The position numbers and the translations under genes were made by a program. Below, piece by piece: positions 44,352 to 53,425 of a stretch of 64,000 nt of DNA. The notes beneath the pieces are model-generated. The model was not told the DNA's origin. It worked only from the letters and a program-made list of their open reading frames with translations, and made no database searches. Source of the stretch: Mucilaginibacter sp. (GTDB lineage: Bacteria > Bacteroidota > Bacteroidia > Sphingobacteriales > Sphingobacteriaceae); assembly GCA_025352225.1 (NCBI GenBank), contig JANXTT010000065.1:1-64000 (forward strand), read 5' to 3'. Position 1 is the stretch's first letter. Each line of letters starts with the position of its first letter.

Positions 44352-44455
44352 TGTAATTCACGTATTTTATTATTTTTATAAGTTTTTTATATTTTTTTTA
44401 TCAAACAATTACGAGATTTGGAACAATGTTTGGTAAACGTTTCAAACATAATAAC

Positions 44456-44463
44456 TAAATTTG
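44456..44463 (+). promoter_or_regulatory. -7 promoter element for the OmpA-family gene
   Basis: TAAATTTG at 44456-44463 fits TAnnTTTG; a TTG at 44430-44432 is 23 bases upstream. This makes the ATG at 44503 the start and excludes the TTG at 44461. Confidence 0.5.
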
Positions 44464-44502
44464 AAAAAAAAATCACAATTAAAATTGTTTAATCTTAAAA
44501 CT

Positions 44503-45882
44503 ATGAATTATTCTACATTGAAGAAAACAGTCGCTTTGTCATTTGCTTCTTTGATGGCTGTAGGTGCAGTTAGTGCACAAACAACCTCGGACTCGACAAA
44601 ATCGGCAACAGCTTCTACCCCAAAGGTATTTGGCGGAAGAGCACAGTACAGAACTTGGAATTTAGGTGTTAATGCTGGTGTCCTTTCACCTTTCCTTGCA
44701 ATTGGCGGTACAAATAACTATACTAACTGGGACGCAGAGTTAGGTTATGGTATTTCCATAAGAAAACAACTTGCCCATTCTTTCGGTTTACAATTAGATG
44801 GACTTAGAGGTAATGTATCTGCAGACAATGCCAATGCAGCTGGTGGCGCGCAAAACGGCATAAAATCTGTAAAAACAAAAATCCAGTATTCTGTGAGTTT
44901 AAGCGGAGTAGTACAAGTTGGTTCGGTTGATTTCCTTCGCCGTAAAAATGCTGTTAATTTCTTTGTTTCCGCAGGTGCTGGTTTAATTGCTTACAATCCG
45001 GTGCTTACCAATGCAAATGGAACAACGACTGATCTTGCAAAAACCCGTCCGAGTAAGGATGACTATGGTAAAGAATTGGTTTTGCCAATTGGTGCAGGGG
45101 TAAAATTCAGACTGAGTGACAGGGTTGCTTTAAATTTAGGCTATACAGCTAACTTTATTGACAATGATAGCTTTGATGGACAAAAACTTTTACCTGGTGA
45201 AGCTTTGCACAAAGATAAATTCTCTTACGGGTACGGTGGTCTTGAATTCTCTTTGGGATCAAGTGCAAAACCAAATTTAGATTGGGTGAATCCACTTGCA
45301 TTAATGTATGATGAATTGAACGATCCAACTTTACGTCAAGAAGTTGAAGCTTTAAAAGGCCGTGTAACAAACGTTGAAAAATCAGTTGATGACTTGAAAA
45401 AGGATTCTGATGGTGATGGTGTTGCTGATCAATTTGACAAATGCCCTGGTACTCCAGCAGGTACAGTTGTGGATGGTTCTGGTTGCCCAATTAAATTCCC
45501 AGCTCCTGATACTACTAACAAAGTATCTAGCATGGCTCCAATGGCAAAAGGTACTGCTTACTCTAACATTCAGTTTGAATTTGATAGTTCAGTATTAAGA
45601 ACATCATCTTACCCTGTATTAGATGCAACATCTGCAGATTTAAGAGCTAATGCTGGTAAAACAGCTTGGATCAATGGTTATGCTTCATCTGAAGGTACTG
45701 CAGCTCATAACCTGCAATTATCTAAAGATCGTGCTAATTCAGTTAAAACTTACTTAGTAAATTCAGGCGTTGATGCTAAACGTTTAAAAGTAAAAGGTTT
45801 AGGCGAAACTCATCCAATTGCTGATAACTCAACCGAAGACGGACGTGTATTAAACCGTCGTGTTGAATTCAAAACAAAATAA
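44503..45882 (+). CDS. OmpA family outer membrane protein with TSP3-type repeat
   Basis: A 459-aa outer-membrane protein. A signal peptide ends at about residue 26 (AVSAQ). An N-terminal beta-barrel of roughly 250 residues is followed by a short coiled linker (TLRQEVEALKGRVTNVEKSVDDLKKD) and a calcium-binding thrombospondin-3-like repeat (DSDGDGVADQFDKCPGTPAG). The C-terminal OmpA domain binds peptidoglycan (QFEFDSSVLRTSSYPVLD, SKDRANSVKTYLVNSGVD, RVLNRRVEF). Codon choice in the second half, with many GCT/GGT/TTA codons, and the strong terminator suggest high expression. Confidence 0.93.
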   Translation: MNYSTLKKTVALSFASLMAVGAVSAQTTSDSTKSATASTPKVFGGRAQYRTWNLGVNAGVLSPFLAIGGTNNYTNWDAELGYGISIRKQLAHSFGLQLDGLRGNVSADNANAAGGAQNGIKSVKTKIQYSVSLSGVVQVGSVDFLRRKNAVNFFVSAGAGLIAYNPVLTNANGTTTDLAKTRPSKDDYGKELVLPIGAGVKFRLSDRVALNLGYTANFIDNDSFDGQKLLPGEALHKDKFSYGYGGLEFSLGSSAKPNLDWVNPLALMYDELNDPTLRQEVEALKGRVTNVEKSVDDLKKDSDGDGVADQFDKCPGTPAGTVVDGSGCPIKFPAPDTTNKVSSMAPMAKGTAYSNIQFEFDSSVLRTSSYPVLDATSADLRANAGKTAWINGYASSEGTAAHNLQLSKDRANSVKTYLVNSGVDAKRLKVKGLGETHPIADNSTEDGRVLNRRVEFKTK

Positions 45883-45903
45883 TTTATCTAAACAGATAAT
45901 TTG

Positions 45904-45933
45904 AAGAGGGTTCCAGGAAACTGGAACCCTCTT
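45904..45933 (+). terminator. strong intrinsic terminator after the OmpA gene
   Basis: GAGGGTTCCAG (45906-45916) pairs perfectly with CTGGAACCCTC (45921-45931) around GAAA; two flanking A-T pairs extend it, and a run of T's follows. This is the clearest terminator in the window. Confidence 0.92.
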
Positions 45934-45952
45934 TTTTTTATATATTTGAAGG

Positions 45953-46096
45953 ATGTATTTTTTCCGTAAAAAGGACCCTAACAGGCCAACAAATTTTAAT
46001 TTAAGGGTGATGCATATCATTAATGCCACAGCTATAATTATGTTTTTAGGAGGCATTATTTGGAAATTAATAGAGTGGTTTATCTTAAAAAAATGA
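45953..46096 (+). CDS. 47-aa basic single-TM protein, coupled to ridA
   Basis: Translates as MYFFRKKDPNRPTNFNLRVM followed by a hydrophobic helix (IINATAIIMFLGGIIWKLIEW) and FILKK. The positively charged start should stay in the cytoplasm. A TATATTTG box lies at 45941-45948, and a GAAGG site precedes the ATG. Its TGA overlaps the ridA ATG (ATGA), so translation is coupled, which argues for a real gene. I think similar short proteins occur in other Sphingobacteriaceae, but cannot confirm that here. Function unknown. Confidence 0.7.
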   Translation: MYFFRKKDPNRPTNFNLRVMHIINATAIIMFLGGIIWKLIEWFILKK

Positions 46097-46473
46097 AAAC
46101 TATAATTAACACAGAACAAGCTCCGGCTCCTATTGGGCCATACAATCAGGCAATATTGGCAGGTAATATGCTTTTTGTGTCAGGGCAAATAGCTTTAGAT
46201 GCGGTTTCAGGATCTTTAGTATTAGATAACATTGAGGTAGAAACCCATCAGGTAATGAAAAACATACAGGCGATTTTAACTAAAGCAGGCTTAGGCTTTA
46301 GCGATGTTGTAAAAACAAGCATATTTTTGTCTGATATGGGTACCTTTGCTAAGGTGAACGAAATATACGGTTCATATTTTACATCAGATTATCCTGCCAG
46401 AGAAACAGTGCAGGTTTCAGTTTTGCCTAAAAATGTAAATATTGAAATATCAGTAATTGCTTATAAGGGCTAA
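46093..46473 (+). CDS. ridA: RidA family reactive intermediate/imine deaminase
   Basis: A 126-aa YjgF/YER057c/UK114 protein that hydrolyses reactive enamine/imine products of PLP enzymes. Family motifs are APAPIGPYNQAILAGNMLFVSGQIALD, the helix HQVMKNIQAILTKAGLGFSDVVKTSIFL, and the active-site arginine in YPARETVQVSVLPKNVNIEISVIAY. The ATG at 46093 overlaps the preceding small gene's stop codon. The cytoplasmic trimer is typical of the family. Confidence 0.95.
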   Translation: MKTIINTEQAPAPIGPYNQAILAGNMLFVSGQIALDAVSGSLVLDNIEVETHQVMKNIQAILTKAGLGFSDVVKTSIFLSDMGTFAKVNEIYGSYFTSDYPARETVQVSVLPKNVNIEISVIAYKG

Positions 46474-46525
46474 TGTGTTTGTAAAAAATGGTACATTTAC
46501 TAAGGCTAGCTAAATACGCCTGAGC

Positions 46526-48634
46526 TTGAACGAGCAGATATTCCAAACGCCTATAGCATATCTTAAAGGAGTAGGTGTTGCGCGTGCCGATGTGCTGAAA
46601 AAAGAACTAGGGATAACCTCGTTTGCTGATCTTTTACGTCATTTTCCGTATAAATATATTGACCGTACCCGGTTTTATAAAGTATCAGAAATAAATGGTG
46701 ATTTGCCTCATTTGCAGCTAATTGTACGTTTAGCCAGTAAAGAACTTATAGGGGAAAAACATGCCAAACGGCTTATTGCGCAGGTTTATGACGATACAGG
46801 CAAAATGGAACTTGCCTGGTTTCAGGGAATTAAATGGGTTGAAAAACAGCTTATTGTTGGCAAGGCATATATCATATTCGGAAAACCGGGTTCATTTAAT
46901 GGAAAGGTGCAAATGGCTCATCCCGAAATTGAACTGTACACTGCTAATGCTCTTAAAGAAAAAGGTAATTTAACTTTACAACCTGCATACAATTCTACTG
47001 AAAAGCTTAAATCATTTTTGTTGGATAGCAAAGGTTTACAAAAGCTCATTGCCATTTTACTAGAGCAAGCAAACCAACAAATTGCGGAAACCCTTCCGGC
47101 AAGTATTTTGCAGCAATTTAAGCTGATAAGCAGGAGGGAAGCATATCAGAATATTCATTTTCCGGCAGATGCGTTACAATTGGCGGCAGCTATACACCGG
47201 CTAAAGTTTGAAGAATTGTTCTTTATCCAGTTTAAACTGCTCAAAAATAAGTTATTACGTTCATTAAAATTTAAAGGTAATATATTTGGCACTGTAGGTA
47301 ATTACTTTAACGAGTTTTATAAAAATAAATTACCTTTTGATTTAACTAACGCGCAAAAACGTGTTTTAAAAGAGATTAGGTTAGACACCCAACGCGGTAT
47401 ACAAATGAATCGTTTACTACAGGGCGACGTAGGCAGCGGTAAAACTGTTGTGGCCTTAATGAGCATGTTACTGGCTATTGATAATGGTTTTCAAACCTGC
47501 ATTATGGCCCCGACGGAGATTTTAGCCAATCAGCATTATCAATCTATTGAAGGTTTAATTGATGATGAGTTTTTAGAAGTAGCCTTATTAACCGGATCAA
47601 CATCAAAAAAATCAAGAAAGGTTTTACATACCAAACTTGAAAACGGGGAGCTTAAAATATTGATTGGTACCCATGCTTTAATAGAAGATAAAGTGCAATT
47701 TAAAAACCTGGGTTTTGTAGTGATTGATGAGCAGCATCGGTTTGGTGTGGAACAACGTGCCAAATTATGGCGAAAAAACAGTATACCGCCACATGTATTG
47801 GTGATGACGGCCACTCCCATACCACGTACCCTGGCCATGACATTGTATGGGGATTTGGATATTTCTGTTATTGACGAGTTGCCTGTTGGAAGAAAGCCAA
47901 TAGAAACGTTGCATTTTTATGAAAGCAGCCGTTTGCGCATGTTTGGTTTTATGAAAGAAGAGATCAAAAAGGGAAGACAGATTTATATTGTTTATCCTTT
48001 AATTAAAGAAAGCGAAAAGCTTGATCTTAAAAACCTTACGGACGGGATAGAGGTAATATCAAGGGAGTTTCCGCTGCCTGAATACAAATTAAGTATTGTA
48101 CATGGTAAACTGTCGGCATCTGATAAAGAAGCAGAAATGAAACGGTTTGTTAAGGGAGAAACCCAGATTATGGTGGCTACAACTGTTATTGAGGTAGGTG
48201 TTAATGTGCCCAATGCTTCGGTAATGATTATAGAAAATGCCGAGCGGTTTGGCTTGTCGCAATTACATCAGCTACGTGGGCGTGTGGGGCGCGGTGCAGC
48301 TCAGTCGTATTGTATTTTAATGAGTAGCCATAAGCTAAGCCATGATGGCAAGGTACGGCTTGATACAATGGTTAAAACCAACAATGGTTTTGAGATTTCT
48401 GAAATAGACTTGCAATTGCGAGGCCCTGGCAATATTGAAGGCACCCAGCAAAGTGGGGTGCTGGATTTAAAGTTAGCCAATTTGGCTACTGACCAGCAAC
48501 TGCTTATGCTTGCCCGGAAATGTGTAGAGGATATTTTTACAAACGACCCTCAATTACAATTACCAGATAATGCTATTTTAAATCAAACATCGCAATCAAC
48601 CAATGGGGGCTTAACCTGGGATAAAATATCCTAA
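46526..48634 (+). CDS. recG: ATP-dependent DNA helicase RecG
   Basis: Remodels stalled forks and Holliday junctions. The 702-aa product has the wedge/OB region (about 60-160) and superfamily 2 helicase domains: Walker A LLQGDVGSGKTVVALM, DEQH box VIDEQHRFGVEQR, MTATPIPRTLAMTLYGDLD, and motif VI QLRGRVGRG. The opening FQTPIAYLKGVGVARADVLKKELGI is the RecG N-terminus. The start is TTG at 46526: an in-frame TAA lies 15 bases upstream and no ATG is available. Terminator at 48623-48647 overlaps the stop codon. Confidence 0.96.
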   Translation: MNEQIFQTPIAYLKGVGVARADVLKKELGITSFADLLRHFPYKYIDRTRFYKVSEINGDLPHLQLIVRLASKELIGEKHAKRLIAQVYDDTGKMELAWFQGIKWVEKQLIVGKAYIIFGKPGSFNGKVQMAHPEIELYTANALKEKGNLTLQPAYNSTEKLKSFLLDSKGLQKLIAILLEQANQQIAETLPASILQQFKLISRREAYQNIHFPADALQLAAAIHRLKFEELFFIQFKLLKNKLLRSLKFKGNIFGTVGNYFNEFYKNKLPFDLTNAQKRVLKEIRLDTQRGIQMNRLLQGDVGSGKTVVALMSMLLAIDNGFQTCIMAPTEILANQHYQSIEGLIDDEFLEVALLTGSTSKKSRKVLHTKLENGELKILIGTHALIEDKVQFKNLGFVVIDEQHRFGVEQRAKLWRKNSIPPHVLVMTATPIPRTLAMTLYGDLDISVIDELPVGRKPIETLHFYESSRLRMFGFMKEEIKKGRQIYIVYPLIKESEKLDLKNLTDGIEVISREFPLPEYKLSIVHGKLSASDKEAEMKRFVKGETQIMVATTVIEVGVNVPNASVMIIENAERFGLSQLHQLRGRVGRGAAQSYCILMSSHKLSHDGKVRLDTMVKTNNGFEISEIDLQLRGPGNIEGTQQSGVLDLKLANLATDQQLLMLARKCVEDIFTNDPQLQLPDNAILNQTSQSTNGGLTWDKIS

Positions 48635-48647
48635 CGGGATATTTTTT
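48623..48647 (+). terminator. intrinsic terminator overlapping the recG stop codon
   Basis: AAAATATCC (48623-48631) pairs with GGATATTTT (48637-48645) around TAACG; the TAA of recG is in the loop region. A T-run continues to 48647. Confidence 0.7.
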
Positions 48648-48721
48648 ACATTTAAAATCAATTTGGATTTTTACATTTTATAAATTTTGCATTAATTACT
48701 TTTGCTTTATATCTATTATCT

Positions 48722-50005
48722 GTGGAAGAAGACCAGGGTATTATAAAAAAAGATCCTTTTGCAGCCTTGCGTTATCAGGAGTTTAGATCCTACCTGGGTA
48801 TGCGTTTTTTTTTAACGTTTGCTTACCAAATGCAGGCAGTTATTGTTGGGTATTATATTTACCAGTTAACGCACAACGCGTTTGCCCTAGCTATGATAGG
48901 GCTTGCCGAAGCTATACCATCAATTGGCATTGCTTTATATGGAGGGTACGTTGCTGATAAATCCGAGAAAAAAAGATTGCTTTTGGGAATTTTCTCGTGC
49001 ATGTGGTTATGCTCAACCATTATGTTTGTGGTTACATTACCTCAGGCCCATTATTATATTAGCAGCGACCTTTCGTTGGTGATTATTTATATTATGATAT
49101 TTTTCATTGGGTTGGCGCGTGGCTTTTATGGGCCAACCGCGTTTTCGGTAATGACGAAGATCATCCCGCGCGAGCTTTATCCAAATTCGTCAACGTGGAA
49201 CAGTTCTACTTACCAAACAGCTTCGGTATTAGGGCCGCTGGTGGGTGGGGTTATTTTTAGCTATTATGGTATATCGGTTACATTTTTATTGGTTGTGATT
49301 TCTATTTCGATAGCGTTTATATCTATTTTAACGTTAAACAGGTATCAAGCCGAATTTACACCTAAAGAAAGCATATTTGACAGCCTTTCTGAAGGGATTC
49401 ATTTTGTATTTAGCAGCCGTATGTTATTAGGGGCTCTCAGCCTTGATCTTTTTTCGGTATTTTTTGGCGGAGTTGTAGCGGTACTACCCATATTTGCCCA
49501 TGATATATTAAATGTAGGTGCATCTGGTTTTGGTTTAATGAGATCTGCAGATTCAATTGGCGCGGTATTGGCGATGCTTGTAATGACAAGATTTTCGCCC
49601 ATGGGTAAGCCATGGCGAAATTTATTGATCGCGGTTACGGGCTTTGGCATGTCAATAATTTGTTTTGGCTTATCGCGAAATTTTTACTTGTCCTTATTAT
49701 TCCTGTTTACGCTAGGTGCATTTGACAGCATTAGTGTCCTTATCCGCTCAACTATAATGCAGTTGTTAACACCCGATAAAATGCGTGGCAGGGTATCAGC
49801 GGTAAACTCCATGTTTATAGGTTCGTCAAACGAGTTGGGTGCCTTTGAATCAGGAACGGCGGCCAGATTGTTGGGTACAATTCCTTCGGTACTTTTTGGT
49901 GGGACAATGACTTTGTTAATTGTTACCATTACCTGGTTAAAAACCAAAAAACTGGTACCAATGAAACTTAACGAGATACATGTCCAAGATGTTTTGAAGG
50001 AGTAA
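48722..50005 (+). CDS. MFS transporter
   Basis: A 427-aa major facilitator with about twelve helices. The N-terminal half contains FLTFAYQMQAVIVGYYIYQLTHN and the loop GGYVADKSEKKRLLL, the MFS motif A-like GxxxDxxxKR pattern; RGFYGPTAFSVMTKIIPRELYPNSSTWNSS resembles the DHA3/MdtG-like and enterobactin-exporter (EntS) group. The start is GTG at 48722, with a TACTTTTG box at 48697-48704. Substrate unknown. Single gene; the 157-bp gap after it holds a repeat. Confidence 0.9.
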   Translation: MEEDQGIIKKDPFAALRYQEFRSYLGMRFFLTFAYQMQAVIVGYYIYQLTHNAFALAMIGLAEAIPSIGIALYGGYVADKSEKKRLLLGIFSCMWLCSTIMFVVTLPQAHYYISSDLSLVIIYIMIFFIGLARGFYGPTAFSVMTKIIPRELYPNSSTWNSSTYQTASVLGPLVGGVIFSYYGISVTFLLVVISISIAFISILTLNRYQAEFTPKESIFDSLSEGIHFVFSSRMLLGALSLDLFSVFFGGVVAVLPIFAHDILNVGASGFGLMRSADSIGAVLAMLVMTRFSPMGKPWRNLLIAVTGFGMSIICFGLSRNFYLSLLFLFTLGAFDSISVLIRSTIMQLLTPDKMRGRVSAVNSMFIGSSNELGAFESGTAARLLGTIPSVLFGGTMTLLIVTITWLKTKKLVPMKLNEIHVQDVLKE

Positions 50006-50097
50006 TAACCATGGTGAGCGAGCCGCTGCTCTTCGTTCCTCCACAGGCTAACCATAATATCCAGCGCACCATAAAATGGAGTTGTGGGTTAGTTTTT

Positions 50098-50148
50098 GGT
50101 TTGTATCAAGCAGTAATACTTTGAAACATTCTTGACTTGATACAAACC
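50098..50148. repeat. inverted repeat related to the dispersed CTTGATAC repeats
   Basis: GGTTTGTATCAAG (50098-50110) is the exact reverse complement of CTTGATACAAACC (50136-50148), with a 25-base loop; CCAAATACCGATA follows. The words CTTGATAC and CCAAATACC link it to the repeats at 575-762. It may also act as a terminator for the convergent MFS and PfkB genes. Confidence 0.5.
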
Positions 50149-50162
50149 CAAATACCGATAAA

Positions 50163-51083
50163 CTAAGAAACAATATTAAAGTGCGACAGATCGACAAATT
50201 GCTGCACTCGGGCTTTAATAGCTTGCTCGGTTAGATCTTTTATACTTTCGGTGCCAAATTTTTCCACACAGAACGAGGCCAGTGCCGAGCCGTATATAAT
50301 GGCGTTTTTCATATTATTAAAATTAACAGTGCCTACTTTAGCCATATAACCAATAAAGCCACCTGCGAAGGTATCACCAGCACCGGTTGGGTCAAATACA
50401 TCGGCTAAGGGCAGCGCAGGGGCCGAGAAGATCATGTCCTGGTGGAACAACAGGGCACCGTGTTCGCCTTTTTTAATAATCAGGTATTTTGGCCCCATGA
50501 TCAAAATTTTACGGGCAGCTTTAACCAATGAATACTCGCCGGATAATTGGCGGGCCTCGGCATCGTTGATGGTTAATACGTCAACCATTTTAATGGTTTC
50601 GAGCAAATCGTCCATAGCGATATCCATCCAGAAGTTCATGGTATCCATTACAATTAATTTAGGGCGGTGCTTTAATCGTTTAATAACGGTTTGTTGTACC
50701 TGGGGGGTTAAGTTACCCAGCATTAAATAATCGCAATCCTGATACGACTCCGGGATGATGGGGTCAAAATCCGCCAGCACGTTCAGTTCGGTTATTAGTG
50801 TATCACGGCTGTTCATATCATTATGATATCTGCCGGACCAGAAAAACGACTTTTGACCGGCCTTAATTTGCAGTCCTTCAGTGCTAATATGGTGATTATT
50901 AAAGTCTTCTATTTCTGATATAGGAAAATCATCACCAACAACCGCCACAATTTTAACTTTATTATAAAAGTAAGATGCTGCCAAACTTGCATAAGTAGCA
51001 GCACCTCCAACTATCTTATCTGTTTTACCAAAGGGCGTTTCAATGGCGTCAAATGCCACAGTACCAATAACTAACAAGCTCAT
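50163..51083 (-). CDS. PfkB family carbohydrate kinase
   Basis: A 306-aa ribokinase-fold sugar or nucleoside kinase. The start of the fold, SLLVIGTVAFDAIETPFGKTDKIVGGAATYASLAASYF, has the glycine pair that binds the sugar. The C-terminal signature VFDPTGAGDTFAGGFIGYM carries the catalytic Asp and the anion hole. The ATG at 51083 was chosen; an upstream frame start would add 23 residues unlike the family. Substrate is not evident; adenosine or a ribose-like sugar are possible. Confidence 0.92.
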   Translation of the reverse strand: MSLLVIGTVAFDAIETPFGKTDKIVGGAATYASLAASYFYNKVKIVAVVGDDFPISEIEDFNNHHISTEGLQIKAGQKSFFWSGRYHNDMNSRDTLITELNVLADFDPIIPESYQDCDYLMLGNLTPQVQQTVIKRLKHRPKLIVMDTMNFWMDIAMDDLLETIKMVDVLTINDAEARQLSGEYSLVKAARKILIMGPKYLIIKKGEHGALLFHQDMIFSAPALPLADVFDPTGAGDTFAGGFIGYMAKVGTVNFNNMKNAIIYGSALASFCVEKFGTESIKDLTEQAIKARVQQFVDLSHFNIVS

Positions 51084-51116
51084 GAAGAAATATTTTAATT
51101 TTTTTTTCTGCAAATA

Positions 51117-51147
51117 TTGTGAATTTACACGGATAATCATACTTTTG
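51117..51147 (+). promoter_or_regulatory. promoter for tRNA-Asn
   Basis: TTG (51117-51119), 20 bases, TACTTTTG (51140-51147); matches TTG-N17-23-TAnnTTTG. The tRNA begins 22 bases after the box. Confidence 0.7.
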
Positions 51148-51169
51148 CACACCCGAAAACGGAAAACAC

Positions 51170-51243
51170 TCCTGAGTAGCTCAGCTGGTTAGAGCATCTG
51201 ACTGTTAATCAGAGGGTCGCTGGTTCGAGCCCAGCCTCAGGAG
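51170..51243 (+). tRNA. tRNA-Asn (GUU)
   Basis: A 74-base cloverleaf: acceptor TCCTGAG/CTCAGGA, D arm GCTC-AGCTGGTTA-GAGC, anticodon stem TCTGA/TCAGA with loop CTGTTAA giving anticodon GTT, T arm GCTGG-TTCGAGC-CCAGC, discriminator G. CCA is not encoded. A perfect terminator follows at 51262. The downstream side of this tRNA borders a set of accessory genes, so it may have been an integration site. Confidence 0.97.
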
Positions 51244-51261
51244 CCTCAAAATCAATGATTT

Positions 51262-51285
51262 AACCCAACTCTGGCGAGTTGGGTT
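51262..51285 (+). terminator. terminator after tRNA-Asn
   Basis: AACCCAACTC (51262-51271) pairs perfectly with GAGTTGGGTT (51276-51285) around TGGC, with T's following. Beyond it, TTTCTCACACA is repeated twice in tandem (about 51291-51313). The remaining gap to 51637 is AT-rich, and I see no intact integrase or other gene in it. Confidence 0.9.
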
Positions 51286-51637
51286 TTTTGTTTCTCACAC
51301 ATTTCTCACACATTTTTGAAAGTTTTTAAATTAGGCGAAGTTTTTTGTGCAAGAGCTAAATAAGGATTTCGGGTAGTAAAATGGTTAAGAATGGAATATT
51401 TTGGACATTATTTGATTGCAAATAGACAATCAGTAAGCTAAATTTTGATAGCCTAATAATATGACATCCTGATCGAACTAAAATATTTTCCGCCACTCAA
51501 ATATCTGGTTTGTCAAGTAGTGAAAATTTTGCTTTGGCCGCTTTTTTCTGTTCCATTTTTTTTCAACCACCTGCATTAACATTGTATTGAAGACATATAA
51601 GTGTTCTTTTCGGTGCACATCTTAACTACGTTAAAGA

Positions 51638-53425
51638 TTATGCTCTAACTATCTGATAGGTTTTTAAATCGTAATAGTTAGTTTGCATTTCCCCAGAACA
51701 TGTTGTAAGTGAAAACCGCGCAATGTTTGAATCATACTTATCCATATTGTTCTCTATAGGCAAATCAATTGCTAATTGTGAAGCAGTAGCAAAAACATAA
51801 ACAGGTTTTTTTAAAAGGAATAAGTTGTAAAAGTCATCGCTACTCAAACCATTAGTGCTACGTTGTTTATTTGATAGTCCGTCATAAAGTTTATCGAAAA
51901 ATGATCTTTGCTTGGCAGTTATAGCTTCTCTAAGTCTTCGTGCACTAATTAATATTTGATTGGTTAACTCTCTAACTCGCGATGTAAAGCTATGTTTAAC
52001 ATGAATCAGATATAATTCGTTTCCAGAAACGTAAAGTATGTCACACAATTCTATACCGTCTACAATAATAGTATCAAATACAAAATAGTTCGGTAAACCG
52101 TTGTATTGCATATTGTATTCGCCTTCATCATCAAATTGCTTTTTTACAGTGTCGAAAGTCCAAGGAAAGTGCAAGATGGAGTGCGTCAACTTCGTGTTAC
52201 GGAGAATACGTTCGGTTTGAGCTATAAGACTTTCTATAAACGATTGTTTTAATCGATACCACTTACTATCGACCAGAAACACCGCATCACTGCCAACCGA
52301 AAATTCAGCGTTGAAATGATACATAAAGCCGGCTGCGGCAGTTTGTCTTTTACCTACATAGCATTGTACACTTACACCATACAAATAAAATAAAATTCCA
52401 TTCTCATTGTTGCCATTCAGCTCATATGCTCTTCGTATTACGGTAGAGTATATTTCGTTTTTATCTCTGACAGTTGCGAAAAGTCCATCTTTTTTACGAT
52501 TACTTTCAGTTCTTTCAACCAAATCATAGTATTCCGCCTCATAAAACTCCTCAATCTTATTAGGGTTACAGAAATCAAACTCAAATGCATCATTAGGGTC
52601 TTTACTTTGACTCACAACAACGGGAATATTATTGTATATCTTCCTTGTTAATATGCCTTTTAACTGAATCAGGTATTGGCTATCACGAACTTCTATGTAA
52701 GAGCTTAATAAGTCTTTCGGTGCCATAGACATAATGATACATAGCTCGTTAATTAATCGATGCAATGTGTCAAAATCCACTTCTTTGTTTACTTTGAACC
52801 CTTTCCCCACAGCGATCTGTAGTTTTTCCAATGGTTTTGCAAGTACAAAATTAAAATGCGAAAAGCTTGTATCGGCGGATAGCCTTACGTGTAATTCCTT
52901 CGGTATCTTTCCAAATTGAAGATAATTCATCATTCGGTAATCATCCCTAAACTGTTCGCTTACTCCGGTGTTGTAACCGGTCATCCTTCTTGATTTTGTT
53001 GAAACAGCTTCATCATTCTCTAAAGAAATAATACGGTCATACGTCACTAAGCCGAAAAGGTGGTCCATGTAGCTTGCAACTATCCAATAAGCAGATCCAC
53101 CCACTATGGTAAAAAGATCAAATTCAGTGTCGATGAATAAAACTAAATTTACTTTGCTTTGGGCAAAGACTGAAGTATCTTTCAATTGGGATGGCAAAAA
53201 TTTTGACCAATCAGATTCAATATCATTAGTCCGGTATACATATAGAAAATACGTATAATCGTCCTTTTGGAATTGAGTTAGCGTAAGTGCTTGTTCATCT
53301 ATACTCTTTTCTCTTTTTTTGTAAGATTGAGTAATAATGTATTTAACGATTTCCTCAGTGTTTGTTAGATTTTGAAGAGCTGCTTGGGACTTTTCAATTC
53401 TAAATATGTTAGGTACAATCTTCAT
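51638..53425 (-). CDS. TIGR04141/DUF6119-like sporadically distributed protein
   Basis: A 595-aa protein resembling the TIGR04141 family of sporadically distributed bacterial proteins of unknown function, often found in variable and defence-related regions. Points of likeness are SKVNLVLFIDTEFDLFTIVGGSAYWI followed by LFGLVTYDRIISLEND in the first third. In the last third, FVFDTIIVDGIELCDILYVSGNELYLIHVKHSFTSRVRELTNQILISARRL matches the family's ExCDLL...LIHVKR...LSHLFxQG block. No signal peptide or membrane helix. It lies beside tRNA-Asn and two AbiTii proteins. Assignment is by remembered pattern; function unknown. Confidence 0.65.
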   Translation of the reverse strand: MKIVPNIFRIEKSQAALQNLTNTEEIVKYIITQSYKKREKSIDEQALTLTQFQKDDYTYFLYVYRTNDIESDWSKFLPSQLKDTSVFAQSKVNLVLFIDTEFDLFTIVGGSAYWIVASYMDHLFGLVTYDRIISLENDEAVSTKSRRMTGYNTGVSEQFRDDYRMMNYLQFGKIPKELHVRLSADTSFSHFNFVLAKPLEKLQIAVGKGFKVNKEVDFDTLHRLINELCIIMSMAPKDLLSSYIEVRDSQYLIQLKGILTRKIYNNIPVVVSQSKDPNDAFEFDFCNPNKIEEFYEAEYYDLVERTESNRKKDGLFATVRDKNEIYSTVIRRAYELNGNNENGILFYLYGVSVQCYVGKRQTAAAGFMYHFNAEFSVGSDAVFLVDSKWYRLKQSFIESLIAQTERILRNTKLTHSILHFPWTFDTVKKQFDDEGEYNMQYNGLPNYFVFDTIIVDGIELCDILYVSGNELYLIHVKHSFTSRVRELTNQILISARRLREAITAKQRSFFDKLYDGLSNKQRSTNGLSSDDFYNLFLLKKPVYVFATASQLAIDLPIENNMDKYDSNIARFSLTTCSGEMQTNYYDLKTYQIVRA

